Position numbers and translations under genes: made by a program
Notes under the pieces: generated by a model
Databases searched by the model: none
Told to the model about the DNA's origin: nothing
Seen by the model: only the letters and a program-made list of their open reading frames with translations
Shown: piece by piece, positions 41,898 through 50,296 of the stretch
Position numbering within the stretch: position 1 is the stretch's first letter
How the letters are laid out: each line of letters begins with the position of its first letter
Source: Gammaproteobacteria bacterium
Lineage (GTDB): Bacteria > Pseudomonadota > Gammaproteobacteria > UBA9339
Reading direction: 5' to 3'
DNA length: 62,570 bases
NCBI GenBank assembly: GCA_023480665.1
Contig: JAMCWR010000074.1
Location: 1 to 62,570, forward strand

Positions 41898-42350
41898 ATG
41901 AAAATTGAACTAAAAATTCTCGACCCAAAAATTGGAACGCTGTTTCCGGTCCCTACTTACGCGACTTCTGGATCTGCAGGGCTTGATTTACGTGCTTGCA
42001 TTGATGCAGATCTTGTTTTAGAGCCGAAACAAACCTTATTAATCCCTACCGGAATCGCAATTCATATCGCAGACGAGGGCTATGCTGCAATGATTTTACC
42101 ACGTTCTGGTTTGGGGCATAAACATGGTGTAGTATTAGGCAATTTAGTTGGTTTAATCGACTCTGATTATCAAGGGCAAATATTAGTTTCATGTTGGAAC
42201 AGAGGCTCAGAAAATTTTACCATTACACCGGGAGAGCGCATCGCGCAATTAATTATAGTTCCAGTAATTCAAGCACAATTTGATGTGGTTACGGAATTTG
42301 CTGCGTCTTCGCGCGGTGAGGGTGGTTTTGGACATACAGGGAGAAAATAA
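41898..42350 (+). CDS. dut: deoxyuridine 5'-triphosphate nucleotidohydrolase (Dut)
   Basis: A 150-residue trimeric dUTPase producing dUMP and keeping uracil out of DNA. Motifs: [12 protein letters not shown] (1), [11 protein letters not shown] (2), [23 protein letters not shown] (3), [16 protein letters not shown] (4) and a C-terminal [12 protein letters not shown] (5, P-loop-like). All five are present. It is followed by algC with 1 bp between stop and start, the conserved dut-algC arrangement. Confidence 0.97.
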   Translation: MKIELKILDPKIGTLFPVPTYATSGSAGLDLRACIDADLVLEPKQTLLIPTGIAIHIADEGYAAMILPRSGLGHKHGVVLGNLVGLIDSDYQGQILVSCWNRGSENFTITPGERIAQLIIVPVIQAQFDVVTEFAASSRGEGGFGHTGRK

Positions 42351-42351
42351 G

Positions 42352-43746
42352 ATGGCTAATTATAAAGTTGTTACTACAATTCCAAATGAAATATTTCGTG
42401 CTTATGATATTCGCGGAATTGTTGGCGATGGATTTAACGCAGATAATATTTATACAATTGGTCTTGCTCTTGGAAGTGAAGCTCTTGAACGCAAAGTCGA
42501 AGAAGTAGTAATTGGGCGTGACGGGCGAATTTCCGGGCCTGAACTTTTAGCTGCTTTAGAAGCTGGAATATTAGATACTGGTTGTAATGTGATAAATATT
42601 GGTGAAGTAACCACTCCAATTCTTTATTATGCAGCGTGTATTATGAAGTATCAAAGTGGATTCATGCTTAGTGGCAGCCATAATCCGCCGAATTATAACG
42701 GTGTGAAAATGGTACTCGATGGCGAGACTTTATATGCCGAAGAAATCCAAAAACTCTATCAACGCAACACAGCGCAAAACTTTAAAACTGGAGCTGGTAA
42801 GAAGCAAAGTGTAGAAATTATTGATAATTATATTTCGCGTGTTGCGTGCGATGTTAAACTTAGTCGGCAGTTAAAAGTAGTGGTGGATTGCGGGAATGGA
42901 GTTGGTGGCAAAGTGGCACCAAAACTTTTGCGCGCTTTAGGATGCGAAGTAATAGAATTATATTGTGATGTTGATGGTAGATTTCCGAATCACCAGCCCG
43001 ATCCTTCAGTCCCAGAGAATCTGCGTGATCTAATCACGAAAGTTAAAGAAGTTAAAGCAGATTTAGGCATTGCTTTTGATGGCGATGCGGATCGTGTTGG
43101 TATTGTTACTGAACAGGGTGAAGCGATTGCTGCTGATCGATTATTAATGTTATTTGCAATTGACATATTAACACGCCATCCTGGCACACCAATTGTTTAT
43201 GATGTCAAGTGCACCAGGCACTTAGCTGATCAAATCACCAAACATGGTGGTATTCCCATAATGTATAAGACAGGTCACTCTTTAACTAAAGCAAAAATGA
43301 AAGAGTCTGGAGCTTTACTTGCGGGAGAGCTGAGTGGGCACATGTTTATTAAAGAGCGTTGGTTTGGTTTTGATGATGGAATATATGTTGCAAGCCGTTT
43401 TCTTGAGATGCTAACCCACAAAGGGTGCAAATGTAGTGAGATGTTTATTGACATACCAAATAGTGTTAATACGCCAGAATTAAAAATCCATATGGCTGAA
43501 GATAAAAAATTTGGCTTTATGGAGACATTTGCTAAATGTGCTAAGTTTCCTGGCGCGCAAGTCAATTTGATTGATGGAGTGCGCGCTGATTTTTCTGATG
43601 GGTTTGGTTTGATGCGGCCTTCCAATACTTCGCCTAATTTAATTTTACGTTTTGAAGGTGATACCAAAGAAGCCCTAACACGCATTCAAAATTTATTCCG
43701 CGAGCAATTGTTGGCACTTGATGCGACGCTTAAATTACCGTTTTAA
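42352..43746 (+). CDS. algC: phosphomannomutase/phosphoglucomutase (AlgC)
   Basis: A 464-residue alpha-D-phosphohexomutase. FRAYDIRGIVG at the N-terminus, the phospho-serine loop MLSGSHNPPNYNGVKM near residue 104, the metal loop AFDGDADRVGIV near residue 240, the sugar loop GELSGHMF near residue 325 and the phosphate loop DGFGLMRPSNTSPNLILRFE near residue 420 are all present. It interconverts mannose/glucose 1- and 6-phosphates for LPS and exopolysaccharide. In-frame upstream ATGs lie within dut; MANYK at 42352 is the natural start. Confidence 0.96.
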   Translation: MANYKVVTTIPNEIFRAYDIRGIVGDGFNADNIYTIGLALGSEALERKVEEVVIGRDGRISGPELLAALEAGILDTGCNVINIGEVTTPILYYAACIMKYQSGFMLSGSHNPPNYNGVKMVLDGETLYAEEIQKLYQRNTAQNFKTGAGKKQSVEIIDNYISRVACDVKLSRQLKVVVDCGNGVGGKVAPKLLRALGCEVIELYCDVDGRFPNHQPDPSVPENLRDLITKVKEVKADLGIAFDGDADRVGIVTEQGEAIAADRLLMLFAIDILTRHPGTPIVYDVKCTRHLADQITKHGGIPIMYKTGHSLTKAKMKESGALLAGELSGHMFIKERWFGFDDGIYVASRFLEMLTHKGCKCSEMFIDIPNSVNTPELKIHMAEDKKFGFMETFAKCAKFPGAQVNLIDGVRADFSDGFGLMRPSNTSPNLILRFEGDTKEALTRIQNLFREQLLALDATLKLPF

Positions 43747-43918
43747 ATTAATTCACGCGTACGAGGGCTGAGGGACTTCGCTTGCATCTCCGTATCGTGC
43801 GTCTATGTATCGCGTTGCATCCTTTTGCCTAGTCGTTGTTTATCTAATTTTGCCTCTTGTCAAAGCTTTGCTTCGGTTGGGACGGTACTCTTTGTTGCAC
43901 TGCGTCTATATAAAAGCA
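43747..43918. other. intergenic DNA without a recognised gene
   Basis: No coding frame or known repeat covers it fully. It contains TCTAATTTTGCCTC, shared with the flank of the A element at 18452, and two short GC-richer stretches (GTATCGTGCGTCTATGTATC; AAAGCTTTGCTTCGGTTGGG). It is probably repeat remnants. Confidence 0.4.
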
Positions 43919-43920
43919 AT

Positions 43921-44020
43921 GAATAATTAAGAATGAAGAATAGTTGTCGTTTCGCGTTTTTTATATAAAAACATCACGTTTATGTGACACTACTATTCTT
44001 AATTTTTAATTCTTCATTAT
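43921..44020. repeat. E element copy 2: TTAAGAAT palindrome
   Basis: AATAATTAAGAATGAAGAAT at the left, ATTCTTAATTTTTAATTCTT at the right. The centre, reverse-complemented, reads TAGTGTCACATAAACGTGATG, related to the centre of the copy at 10606. Confidence 0.7.
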
Positions 44021-44200
44021 TTTTTTCGATCTTCGCCGTTTTGACCGTGCTGGGAAAAATTAGGTTAACAACCCACTGGTCGGTTCCATTATGCGCGCGA
44101 ATTAATCTATTAAATAAAGTTACTAATTATGCAGAAAACAACTTAGAAAGGGGCATAAGTTTAACTGACGTGGATCAGAGGATATAGTTACTAAAAAATA

Positions 44201-44243
44201 TTGACAAAAACGTAACAAAAAGATACTGTCGTTACGTTGTTAC
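44201..44243 (+). promoter_or_regulatory. promoter and overlapping operator of the HTH-protease gene
   Basis: TTGACA (44201-44206) is a perfect -35; a weak -10 TACTGT lies 17 bp on (44224-44229). The inverted repeat ACGTAAC (44210-44216) / GTTACGT (44231-44237) straddles the -10, and a further GTTAC lies at 44239. A repressor bound here would block RNA polymerase, and the downstream protein has its own HTH, suggesting autoregulation. Confidence 0.6.
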
Positions 44244-44274
44244 CTATAAATCATTAAATAATTAGAGGTTAAAT

Positions 44275-45351
44275 ATGCCGCAAGGGTTTATTAAAGTAAA
44301 AAAAGCTGCTGAGATACTTGGAGTTACTCCTCACTATGTTCGAAAATTAATCAGAGAGAGTAAAATTCATGGCCATCAAATAAAAAATTCCAATCGTTGG
44401 GAGGTGGATAGAGCTAGCTTAGAGCAATATAAGAAAACTGATATTTTTAAAAGCGATCTTATAGAACTAGCTAAACCACAGATGTTGACAATAAGAGATG
44501 CTGTTGAAAACGTTGAGGATGCTTTTGATGGTGATGTAATTACATATATAATTAATCAAAACAGTATGATTGATACAAGTGATGCTTTTTGTTTAGATAA
44601 TCTCCTTTCCACAATGCTTCCTCGTCAAAAAGGTGGTTCTCGTAAGAAATTTAAAAAAATAATTTTAGTCTTACATTCCCAAGGAGGGATATTAGAAGCT
44701 GCAATTAAATTAGTAGAGATCATCAAGATATATGCAAATGAATTTGAGGTAATTGTCCCTTTTATCGCAAAAAGTGCAGCTACTATTATTGCCCTTAAAG
44801 CAGATACTTTGTATTTGACCCCGGTATCTGAGCTAGGTCCAGTTGACCCTATTGTTCAAAGCCCAACTAACCCTGCAATTAGAGTGCCAGCAAAATCTGT
44901 ACAGCAATTTATAGATCAGTATGGAACTAAGTTAAAAGAAACCAGCAAGACTCCTCTCGACGATATGATTCTTAGTAAGTTAAATATTACAATTGATCCA
45001 TATTTATTGGGAGCTTATACCGCGGCTAAGGAGTTTGCAGCTGATGAGCTAGTAAAAAGCCTGGAAAAATATAAACTAACCAAAGATCAATTGGCCGAAG
45101 CAAAGGATTTATTTTTATTTAGACAATCTCATAATTATCCTATTTTGTTCAGTAAACTCAAAGATTTTAGTATTGGTAAGTTAATTGAAGAAAAACTTAA
45201 ACTGGCATCCATTAGATCATTGATGGCAATTCTTATAGAGTTCATGGCTAGACATAATATAATTAAAATAATTGGAAACAGAGAGCAAAATAACAATACT
45301 GTTATTGCACCAGAGCAGATTAAACAAAAATCTGTTCAGACAGGAAATTAA
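44275..45351 (+). CDS. HTH domain fused to a SppA/ClpP-fold serine protease (SDH_sah-like)
   Basis: 358 residues. Residues 1-55 are an excisionase/MerR-like HTH: GFIKVKKAAEILGVTPHYVRKLIRESKIHGHQIKNSNRWEVDRASLEQY. Residues ~85-300 are a serine dehydrogenase proteinase-like ClpP-fold domain: IILVLHSQGGILEAAIKLVEII (oxyanion Gly-Gly), VPFIAKSAATIIALKADTLYL (likely nucleophile Ser in AKSAAT), then SELGPVDPIV. The C-terminus is helical and polar. A DNA-binding, protease-like single chain suggests a regulator that cleaves itself or a partner, but catalysis is unproven. AGAGG lies 6 nt before the ATG. Confidence 0.82.
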   Translation: MPQGFIKVKKAAEILGVTPHYVRKLIRESKIHGHQIKNSNRWEVDRASLEQYKKTDIFKSDLIELAKPQMLTIRDAVENVEDAFDGDVITYIINQNSMIDTSDAFCLDNLLSTMLPRQKGGSRKKFKKIILVLHSQGGILEAAIKLVEIIKIYANEFEVIVPFIAKSAATIIALKADTLYLTPVSELGPVDPIVQSPTNPAIRVPAKSVQQFIDQYGTKLKETSKTPLDDMILSKLNITIDPYLLGAYTAAKEFAADELVKSLEKYKLTKDQLAEAKDLFLFRQSHNYPILFSKLKDFSIGKLIEEKLKLASIRSLMAILIEFMARHNIIKIIGNREQNNNTVIAPEQIKQKSVQTGN

Positions 45352-45437
45352 CGGAGAAGTAAGCAAAAGGACACTGGACACATACGTATAGAAGTAGTTT
45401 TGTTTTAACGCCATTTCTGTTTCTTGTATTTATTTTT

Positions 45438-45506
45438 ATGAAACTATTATGGCAACTTAATAGAGTTGCAAAATATTTTGGAATTGATAGAGCAACTATT
45501 TATTAG
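45438..45506 (+). pseudogene. short HTH-like remnant
   Basis: An ATG at 45438 opens 22 codons, MKLLWQLNRVAKYFGIDRATIY, then TAG. The pattern 'VAxxFGIDRATIY' looks like the first two helices of an excisionase or transposase-type HTH. No continuation is evident in other frames within 100 bp. It is likely debris from a mobile element. Confidence 0.3.
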
Positions 45507-45521
45507 CACTTAAAAATTAAA

Positions 45522-46151
45522 TTGTTGATTTATATGCAATATGCATTAATAGCAAAAGCGATATCAGGTTTTAAAATGGTTAAGAGTTTTTTTACTTCAT
45601 TATTACCATTCAAGCGTAAGCTGCTTAATCTATTTTGTCGGCCTTCGCTTAGGGTTGAACTTAGACCGAAAGTAGTTGTGTTTAAAATACCAAATAACAA
45701 TAATGAGCATCATATTCATTACGTCAGTCTGTTGATTACGAACAAATCTAAAAACGAATATATAATACCTTTTCACACCATAAAAATTGGAAATGAACCA
45801 TTTTATAATGCCAATGCTGGCTTTTATTATAATGATATACTTAAGTCAGAGTGGATAAGTTGTGATTCTAGATCGGAAGAGCGTCGTAAAGATAATCATC
45901 TAGATATTTTGCAAGGGAGATATTATATTACAGCAAAACCACATATAGGGATTATATTTCCATTAAGTGATGCCCTTTCTGCGTACTCATCATATAAGAA
46001 AAACTCATTGTTATTTTTCCCTAAAAATAAAATCAGTATTTCATTAATGATAAATAGTAAAAGTTATGAATATGGTTTGAAAAGAATCGAATACTTAGAA
46101 CTTTATGCAAATCATTTGTCGAGTCGCATTAGTCAATTTGGTTTCAAATAA
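45522..46151 (+). CDS. hypothetical protein, accessory region
   Basis: Up to 209 residues; the start is uncertain (TTG at 45522, ATG at 45534 or ATG at 45576, MVKSFFTSLL). A hydrophobic/basic N-terminus (FFTSLLPFKRKLLNLF) could be a membrane anchor. The rest is polar with beta-like strands (RVELRPKVVVFKIPNNNNEHHIHYVSLLITNKS, YYITAKPHIGIIFPL, FPKNKISISLMINSKSYEYG). I recognise no family. A position between a regulator-protease and a nuclease suggests an accessory or defence role only by association. Confidence 0.5.
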   Translation: MLIYMQYALIAKAISGFKMVKSFFTSLLPFKRKLLNLFCRPSLRVELRPKVVVFKIPNNNNEHHIHYVSLLITNKSKNEYIIPFHTIKIGNEPFYNANAGFYYNDILKSEWISCDSRSEERRKDNHLDILQGRYYITAKPHIGIIFPLSDALSAYSSYKKNSLLFFPKNKISISLMINSKSYEYGLKRIEYLELYANHLSSRISQFGFK

Positions 46152-46275
46152 AGTGAGTAAACTAAATGACAAATAGAATAGGCAAAAGCTGAGCTTATTA
46201 GCCTAAATGAAAAAATTCCTACTGTGGATGATACATTTGGGTTATCAAGATGCAAAAATTTTGGAATTTTAATTT

Positions 46276-47307
46276 ATGAGTCTGATTAAACACGATATTG
46301 ATTATAAAAAATGGCTTGATGGGCTAAAACAGAAGTTTAGAACTGTTCAAGTAAAAGCGGCCATTGCGGTTAATCGTGAGATGCTACAATTTTATTGGGA
46401 GCTTGGTGCTGATATCGTTGAGAAACAGGCTATTGCTAAGTGGGGTGATAAGTTTATTAAACAATTAAGTGTTGATTTGATGATAGAATTTCCAGAAACA
46501 AAGGGATTTTCTGAGAGGAATTTAAAATACATTCGCCAATGGTATTTATTTTATTCTCAAAATCATCAAATTGGGCAACAGGCTGTTGCCCAGTTGATGC
46601 AAATACCTTGGGGGCATAATATTCAAATCATAACTAAGTGTAAAGATATTGGTGAAGCAATTTATTATGTTAAAAATACTAGTCTACATAATTAGAGTCG
46701 TAATGTATTGGTTCACCAAATTGAAAGTAAGTTATTTGAAAGAGAAGGGCGAGCAGTAACAAATTTTAGTACCTCATTACCCGCACCCCAATCAGATCTT
46801 GCACAGCAGACCTTAAAAGATCCATATATTTTTGACTTTATGGCTTTGAGCAAAGATTATTCTGAGCGTGAATTAGAAAAAAACTTAATCGATCATATTT
46901 CTCATTTCTTATTAGAATTAGGGACTGGTTTTGCCTATATTGGCAGGCAAGTTCCTTTACAAGTTGGTGAGAGGGAATTTTTCCTTGATCTTCTTTTTTA
47001 CCATGTGCATCTGCATTGTTATGTGGTTGCCGAAATTAAAAATTGTGACTTTGAGCCAGAACATGCTGGAAAACTAAATTTTTACATCAAAGCAATCGAT
47101 GAACAGTTGCGAAAAGAAGGAGATAAACAAACGATTGGTATTTTGCTATGTAAAGGGAAAGACAAATTAGTTGCCGAATATGCTTTAAGTGATATTCATA
47201 AGCCAATGGGAATTGCCGAATATAAGCTTACTAAATCATTGCCAAAAAATTTGAAAACTAGCTTACCGAGTATTGAGGATATTGAGGCGGAGTTAAGCAT
47301 TAAATGA
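46276..47307 (+). pseudogene. YhcG/DUF1016 PDDEXK nuclease interrupted by one amber codon
   Basis: Two halves in the same frame, 46276-46695 and 46696-47307, separated only by TAG at 46693-46695. The N-half has the DUF1016 N-domain (AIAVNREMLQFYWELGADIVEKQ, FPETKGFSERNLKYIRQWYLFY, QIPWGHNI-type). After the stop comes SRNVLVHQIESKLFEREGRAVTNF, then the PDDEXK core FFLDLLFYHVHLHCYVVAEIKNCDFEPEHAGKLNFYI (D...ExK). In relatives the stop position is Trp in 'NGWSRNVL', so TGG to TAG is the simplest cause. It is otherwise full length (~343 residues). Readthrough or suppression cannot be excluded. Confidence 0.85.
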
Positions 47308-47363
47308 TTTTTTACTTTATTTATAACATATAGAACGATGCTGCCTGATTTATTATTAGCACA

Positions 47364-47481
47364 GTCAAAGCGTAGCGCAGAGAATGTTGGTTAGAGGGAC
47401 GTGTGATACAAGGATGTAAAGGAACGCGAGTACATGGAAGTACGTTCCCGATAAGCAACATTCTCTGCGCTACGCTTTGAC
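47364..47481. repeat. K element copy 2: perfect 25-bp arms around the conserved core
   Basis: GTCAAAGCGTAGCGCAGAG at 47364 continues to a 25-bp arm whose exact complement ends at 47481. The core GAGGGACGTGTGATACAAGG to GTACGTTCCCGA is shared with 9691-9814. The arms share no sequence with those of copy 1 beyond the inner GTTG/CAAC. It sits between the converging nuclease pseudogene and dacB and would make a strong bidirectional hairpin. Confidence 0.88.
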
Positions 47482-47507
47482 AAGAGAGAACTAAAGCGTG
47501 ACCCAAT

Positions 47508-48953
47508 TTAAAACCTTGCCAAAAATTTGCAGATATCATCTTGCAATTTATGATATTGATGTGGTTTTACGACGAAATCATTTAATTCAATTGCGAAAGC
47601 TAGAATGTGTCCACTTGAGGTTTGAATATATCCAGCGAGAGAAGAAACGCTAGCCATGTTCCCAGTTTTTGCATGTACTCTGCGCAGCAGGCCACCGGTA
47701 CCTAAACGATATTTTAATGTGCCATCCATTCCCGAAATTGGCAATGCCCAGAAAAATGTACTGCGGATATTAGGATTGTTGTAAGCAAAACGCAGCACAC
47801 TAACTAGTTGTGCGGGCGTTGTTAGGTCATAGCGTGATAATCCAGAGCCATCGACCATTTTCATTTTTTTAAAGTTAATCCCGGTATTTTGTAAGATTGC
47901 AGCTACAGCTTTCGCGCTATTTCTCCAAGTTGCAGTTTTATGAAAATAGACATTACCTATTTTTTTGAATAAAGCATCGGCAATTAAATTATCCGATTTT
48001 TTTAGCATGGTTTTTACTAAAACTTTTAATGGAGCTGATTCATGAATAGCAAGTAGCGTGAGTTTAGTATTAGTTGGTGCGTGAGCAAATTTTACGCTTC
48101 CTGTTAATTTAATATTATTATTAGCTAATTGTTGTAACAAAACATCTTTGGTAAAGAGCCTGACATTACGCACCGCGACTAAAAAACTAATGGTTGGAAT
48201 ATTAGGACGAACGCATCCGGTAAAATAATAACTATTATCATTACCCGCACGTAATTCTAACGGACAATCGTCGTAACTGATGCGTTTAGTAGCAACATTA
48301 TTTAGAATATTAATAAAATTATTATTTTCGCCGGTTGTAATATAAGCTGATCGATTTGCCTGTTTGGCAGCAGTGATTTGTACTGGAAAACAATTTTTAT
48401 CGAGCGAAATAGCACTAGTTGGCGCACCGTAGCAAAAGTTTCGTTCATCCCACATCCATCCTGGGCCTGACAAACTTTGATCGAAAACTGAATCGTCAAT
48501 ATAGAGATTACCATTTATAGTATGAACACCAAAACGAGCTAAAGCTGCGACTAAATTATTCAAATCTTGGCGCGTTAAGGTTGGATCACCATCAAAATAA
48601 AAATAAACATCACTATTTAAGGTATTGCGGCTTAAGTTAGGAGTTGGCGCTAAAAGTTTGGTTTGAAATTTAAAGTCATTGCCTAGATAGCTGAGTGCTG
48701 CGGCTGCAGTAAAAATTTTTATTGTGCTTGCCGGGATAAATAACTTATCGGCATTTTTTTGATAGAGCATTTGGCCATTTTGAGCTTCGCGAACCTGAAC
48801 GCCGATGCTAATACTTTGATCATAATGGCGGATAATTTGCTCCATTCCCTGTTGCAGGTATGTGGTATTAATAGCATAAATATTTTGTGAAAATAATAAT
48901 CCAAATAAAACGGCATAACATCCAGCTACGACTTTGTGCATTTTTTGTTCCAT
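47508..48953 (-). CDS. dacB: D-alanyl-D-alanine carboxypeptidase/endopeptidase PBP4 (DacB)
   Basis: A 481-residue class C low-molecular-weight PBP. The signal peptide is at ~1-27 (MHKVVAGCYAVLFGLLFSQNIYA). SxxK is in LFIPASTIKIFTAAAAL (~residue 77), SxN in LKKSDNLIADALF (~320), KTG in RVHAKTGNMASVSSLAGYI (~430). The region between SxxK and SxN is long, as in PBP4 with its extra domains. It acts in the periplasm on peptidoglycan peptides. An ATG at 48941 (MHKVV) may be the true start. Confidence 0.93.
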   Translation of the reverse strand: MEQKMHKVVAGCYAVLFGLLFSQNIYAINTTYLQQGMEQIIRHYDQSISIGVQVREAQNGQMLYQKNADKLFIPASTIKIFTAAAALSYLGNDFKFQTKLLAPTPNLSRNTLNSDVYFYFDGDPTLTRQDLNNLVAALARFGVHTINGNLYIDDSVFDQSLSGPGWMWDERNFCYGAPTSAISLDKNCFPVQITAAKQANRSAYITTGENNNFINILNNVATKRISYDDCPLELRAGNDNSYYFTGCVRPNIPTISFLVAVRNVRLFTKDVLLQQLANNNIKLTGSVKFAHAPTNTKLTLLAIHESAPLKVLVKTMLKKSDNLIADALFKKIGNVYFHKTATWRNSAKAVAAILQNTGINFKKMKMVDGSGLSRYDLTTPAQLVSVLRFAYNNPNIRSTFFWALPISGMDGTLKYRLGTGGLLRRVHAKTGNMASVSSLAGYIQTSSGHILAFAIELNDFVVKPHQYHKLQDDICKFLARF

Positions 48954-49008
48954 TATTTTGTACTAAAGCAGCATTATATCCATGATGCAAAACAAAGCAA
49001 TTTTTTAC

Positions 49009-49037
49009 TTCACATCTATTTATTTTTCGCGTAGAAT
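49009..49037 (+). promoter_or_regulatory. predicted promoter of the rpsP operon
   Basis: TTCACA (49009-49014) and TAGAAT (49032-49037) with an ideal 17-bp spacer, each 5/6 to consensus. The GC-rich GCCCGG right after the -10 is a discriminator of the kind that makes ribosomal promoters sensitive to ppGpp/DksA. Confidence 0.6.
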
Positions 49038-49082
49038 GCCCGGTCTATTAAATCTAGTAATTAAATGAGGTTGAAAAATAAG

Positions 49083-49442
49083 ATGGTAGTAATTCGTTTA
49101 ACTCGAGGTGGGACTAACAAGCGCCCATTTTATCATGTCGTAATAGCTGATCGCCGTAAATCACGCGACGGTCGTTTTATTGAACGTATTGGCTATTTTA
49201 ATCCAATTGCTTGTGGTGGTGAAAATAGATTACAACTAAATAAAGAGCGTTTTGACTTTTGGATTACTCAAGGTGCACAACCATCTGAAAGAGTAGCAAG
49301 CTTAGTTAGCGAAATTGCTAACCCAGCTCTCGTTACCAAACGCAAAGCCCAAGCTAAAGTTCGCAATGCTAAGCTAAAAGAAAAAGCTAAGGCTAAAGTT
49401 GCAGAACCAGAACCAGCAGCTGCCCCAGCTGCAAGCGCCTAA
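49083..49442 (+). CDS. rpsP: 30S ribosomal protein S16 (RpsP)
   Basis: A 119-residue S16: [41 protein letters not shown] is diagnostic. The C-terminus is extended by a Lys/Ala/Glu/Pro-rich tail ([29 protein letters not shown]) compared with E. coli S16 (82). An in-frame ATG at 49065 gives MRLKNKMVV; the conserved start is at 49083. It is the first gene of rpsP-rimM-trmD-rplS. The stop is followed directly by an S element. Confidence 0.96.
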   Translation: MVVIRLTRGGTNKRPFYHVVIADRRKSRDGRFIERIGYFNPIACGGENRLQLNKERFDFWITQGAQPSERVASLVSEIANPALVTKRKAQAKVRNAKLKEKAKAKVAEPEPAAAPAASA

Positions 49443-49446
49443 AAAT

Positions 49447-49597
49447 GTAAAAAAATCTTTACACAGCTGGGCACTGAAGGTGCCCTAGGCTTTACCAGCC
49501 CAGGGTGTAGCCAAAGCGAACCGTCACGCGTTTTTTGCGTGAGTGAGCGTGGCAAGCCCTGGGTGGAGTGTGAGATGGCGCATAAGATATTGTGAAC
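49447..49597 (+). ncRNA. S element copy 2: structured repeat between rpsP and rimM
   Basis: It starts within 5 nt of the rpsP stop. It shows TCTTTACACAGC, the hairpin GGGCACTGAAGGTGCCC, GCCCAGGG pairing with CCCTGGGTGG around an inner CACGCG-TTTTTT-GCGTG hairpin, and the 3' block GGCGCATAAGATATTGTGAAC, where TGTGAA can pair with the TTTACA at the 5' end. Stems differ in sequence from copies 1 and 3 but pair in the same places. Confidence 0.6.
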
Positions 49598-49642
49598 GAT
49601 GCCCGTTTCGTATCCAAATCTCAAATTTAAAAAAAACAGCAT

Positions 49643-50140
49643 ATGTCGAATTATCTCATTGTAGGCCGTTTTGGTAGCGCTTATGGCACGCAAGGTTGGA
49701 TTAAGGTTTACTCATTTACTCATCCCGCTGAAAATATCTTAACTTATGCTGATTGGTTTATAGAATCTGGCAATGCTTGGACTCAGCTTAAGCTAGAAAA
49801 ACGCAGCGTACTTGGCAAAAATATTCTGGTTAAAATATCTGGTTTTGATACTCCTGAAACAGTAAAGCGATATACTAATTTTAATATTGCAGTTACGCGC
49901 GATTCTTTACCTAAACTCAATCCGAATGAATATTATTGGGCAGATTTGCAAGGGTTACATGTTATAAATCAAGAAGGGATTGATTTAGGCGTGGTTTCTG
50001 AATTTTTAGCAACTGGCGCAAATGATGTAATGGTCGTAATTGGTGAAAAGAGACGTTTAATTCCGTATATTAATGATGTGGTGCGCGAAGTGCGTCTAGA
50101 AAAGAAAATAATTCTGGTTGATTGGGGGGTGGATTATTAA
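49643..50140 (+). CDS. rimM: 16S rRNA processing protein RimM
   Basis: A 165-residue 30S assembly factor binding S19. YLIVGRFGSAYGTQGWIKVYSFTHPAENIL at the N-terminus and the PRC-barrel domain (PNEYYWADLQGLHVINQEGIDLGVVSEFLATGANDVMVV, then RLIPYINDVVREVRLEKKIILVDW) are typical. Length is close to E. coli (182). It is separated from rpsP and trmD by S elements instead of the usual few bases. Confidence 0.95.
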   Translation: MSNYLIVGRFGSAYGTQGWIKVYSFTHPAENILTYADWFIESGNAWTQLKLEKRSVLGKNILVKISGFDTPETVKRYTNFNIAVTRDSLPKLNPNEYYWADLQGLHVINQEGIDLGVVSEFLATGANDVMVVIGEKRRLIPYINDVVREVRLEKKIILVDWGVDY

Positions 50141-50278
50141 AAATTTTAAAAAATCTTCACACAACAATACACCGAAGGTGTTCTCAATTATAGCCCAGGG
50201 TAAGCATGAATGCGCTTTTTGCATTTATGCGTAACCCTGGGAAACATGTATGGGTTGGCGAATTAGCTATTTGTGAAC
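50141..50278 (+). ncRNA. S element copy 3: structured repeat between rimM and trmD
   Basis: It starts at the rimM stop. It has AAATCTTCACACAAC, the hairpin ACACC-GAA-GGTGT, AGCCCAGGGT pairing with ACCCTGGG around a long inner hairpin (GCATGAATGCGC...GCATTTATGC), and the 3' block GGCGAATTAGCTATTTGTGAAC, nearly identical to copy 1 (GCGAATTAGTTATT). TTCACA pairs with TGTGAA to close the structure. Confidence 0.6.
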
Positions 50279-50296
50279 AAATCATAATAATTTGAA

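Noticed and set aside
43984..44187. 67-codon ORF between the E element and the HTH-protease gene
   Set aside because: Its first third is repeat DNA and the rest (VTNYAENNLERGISLTDVDQRI) matches nothing I know; no RBS.
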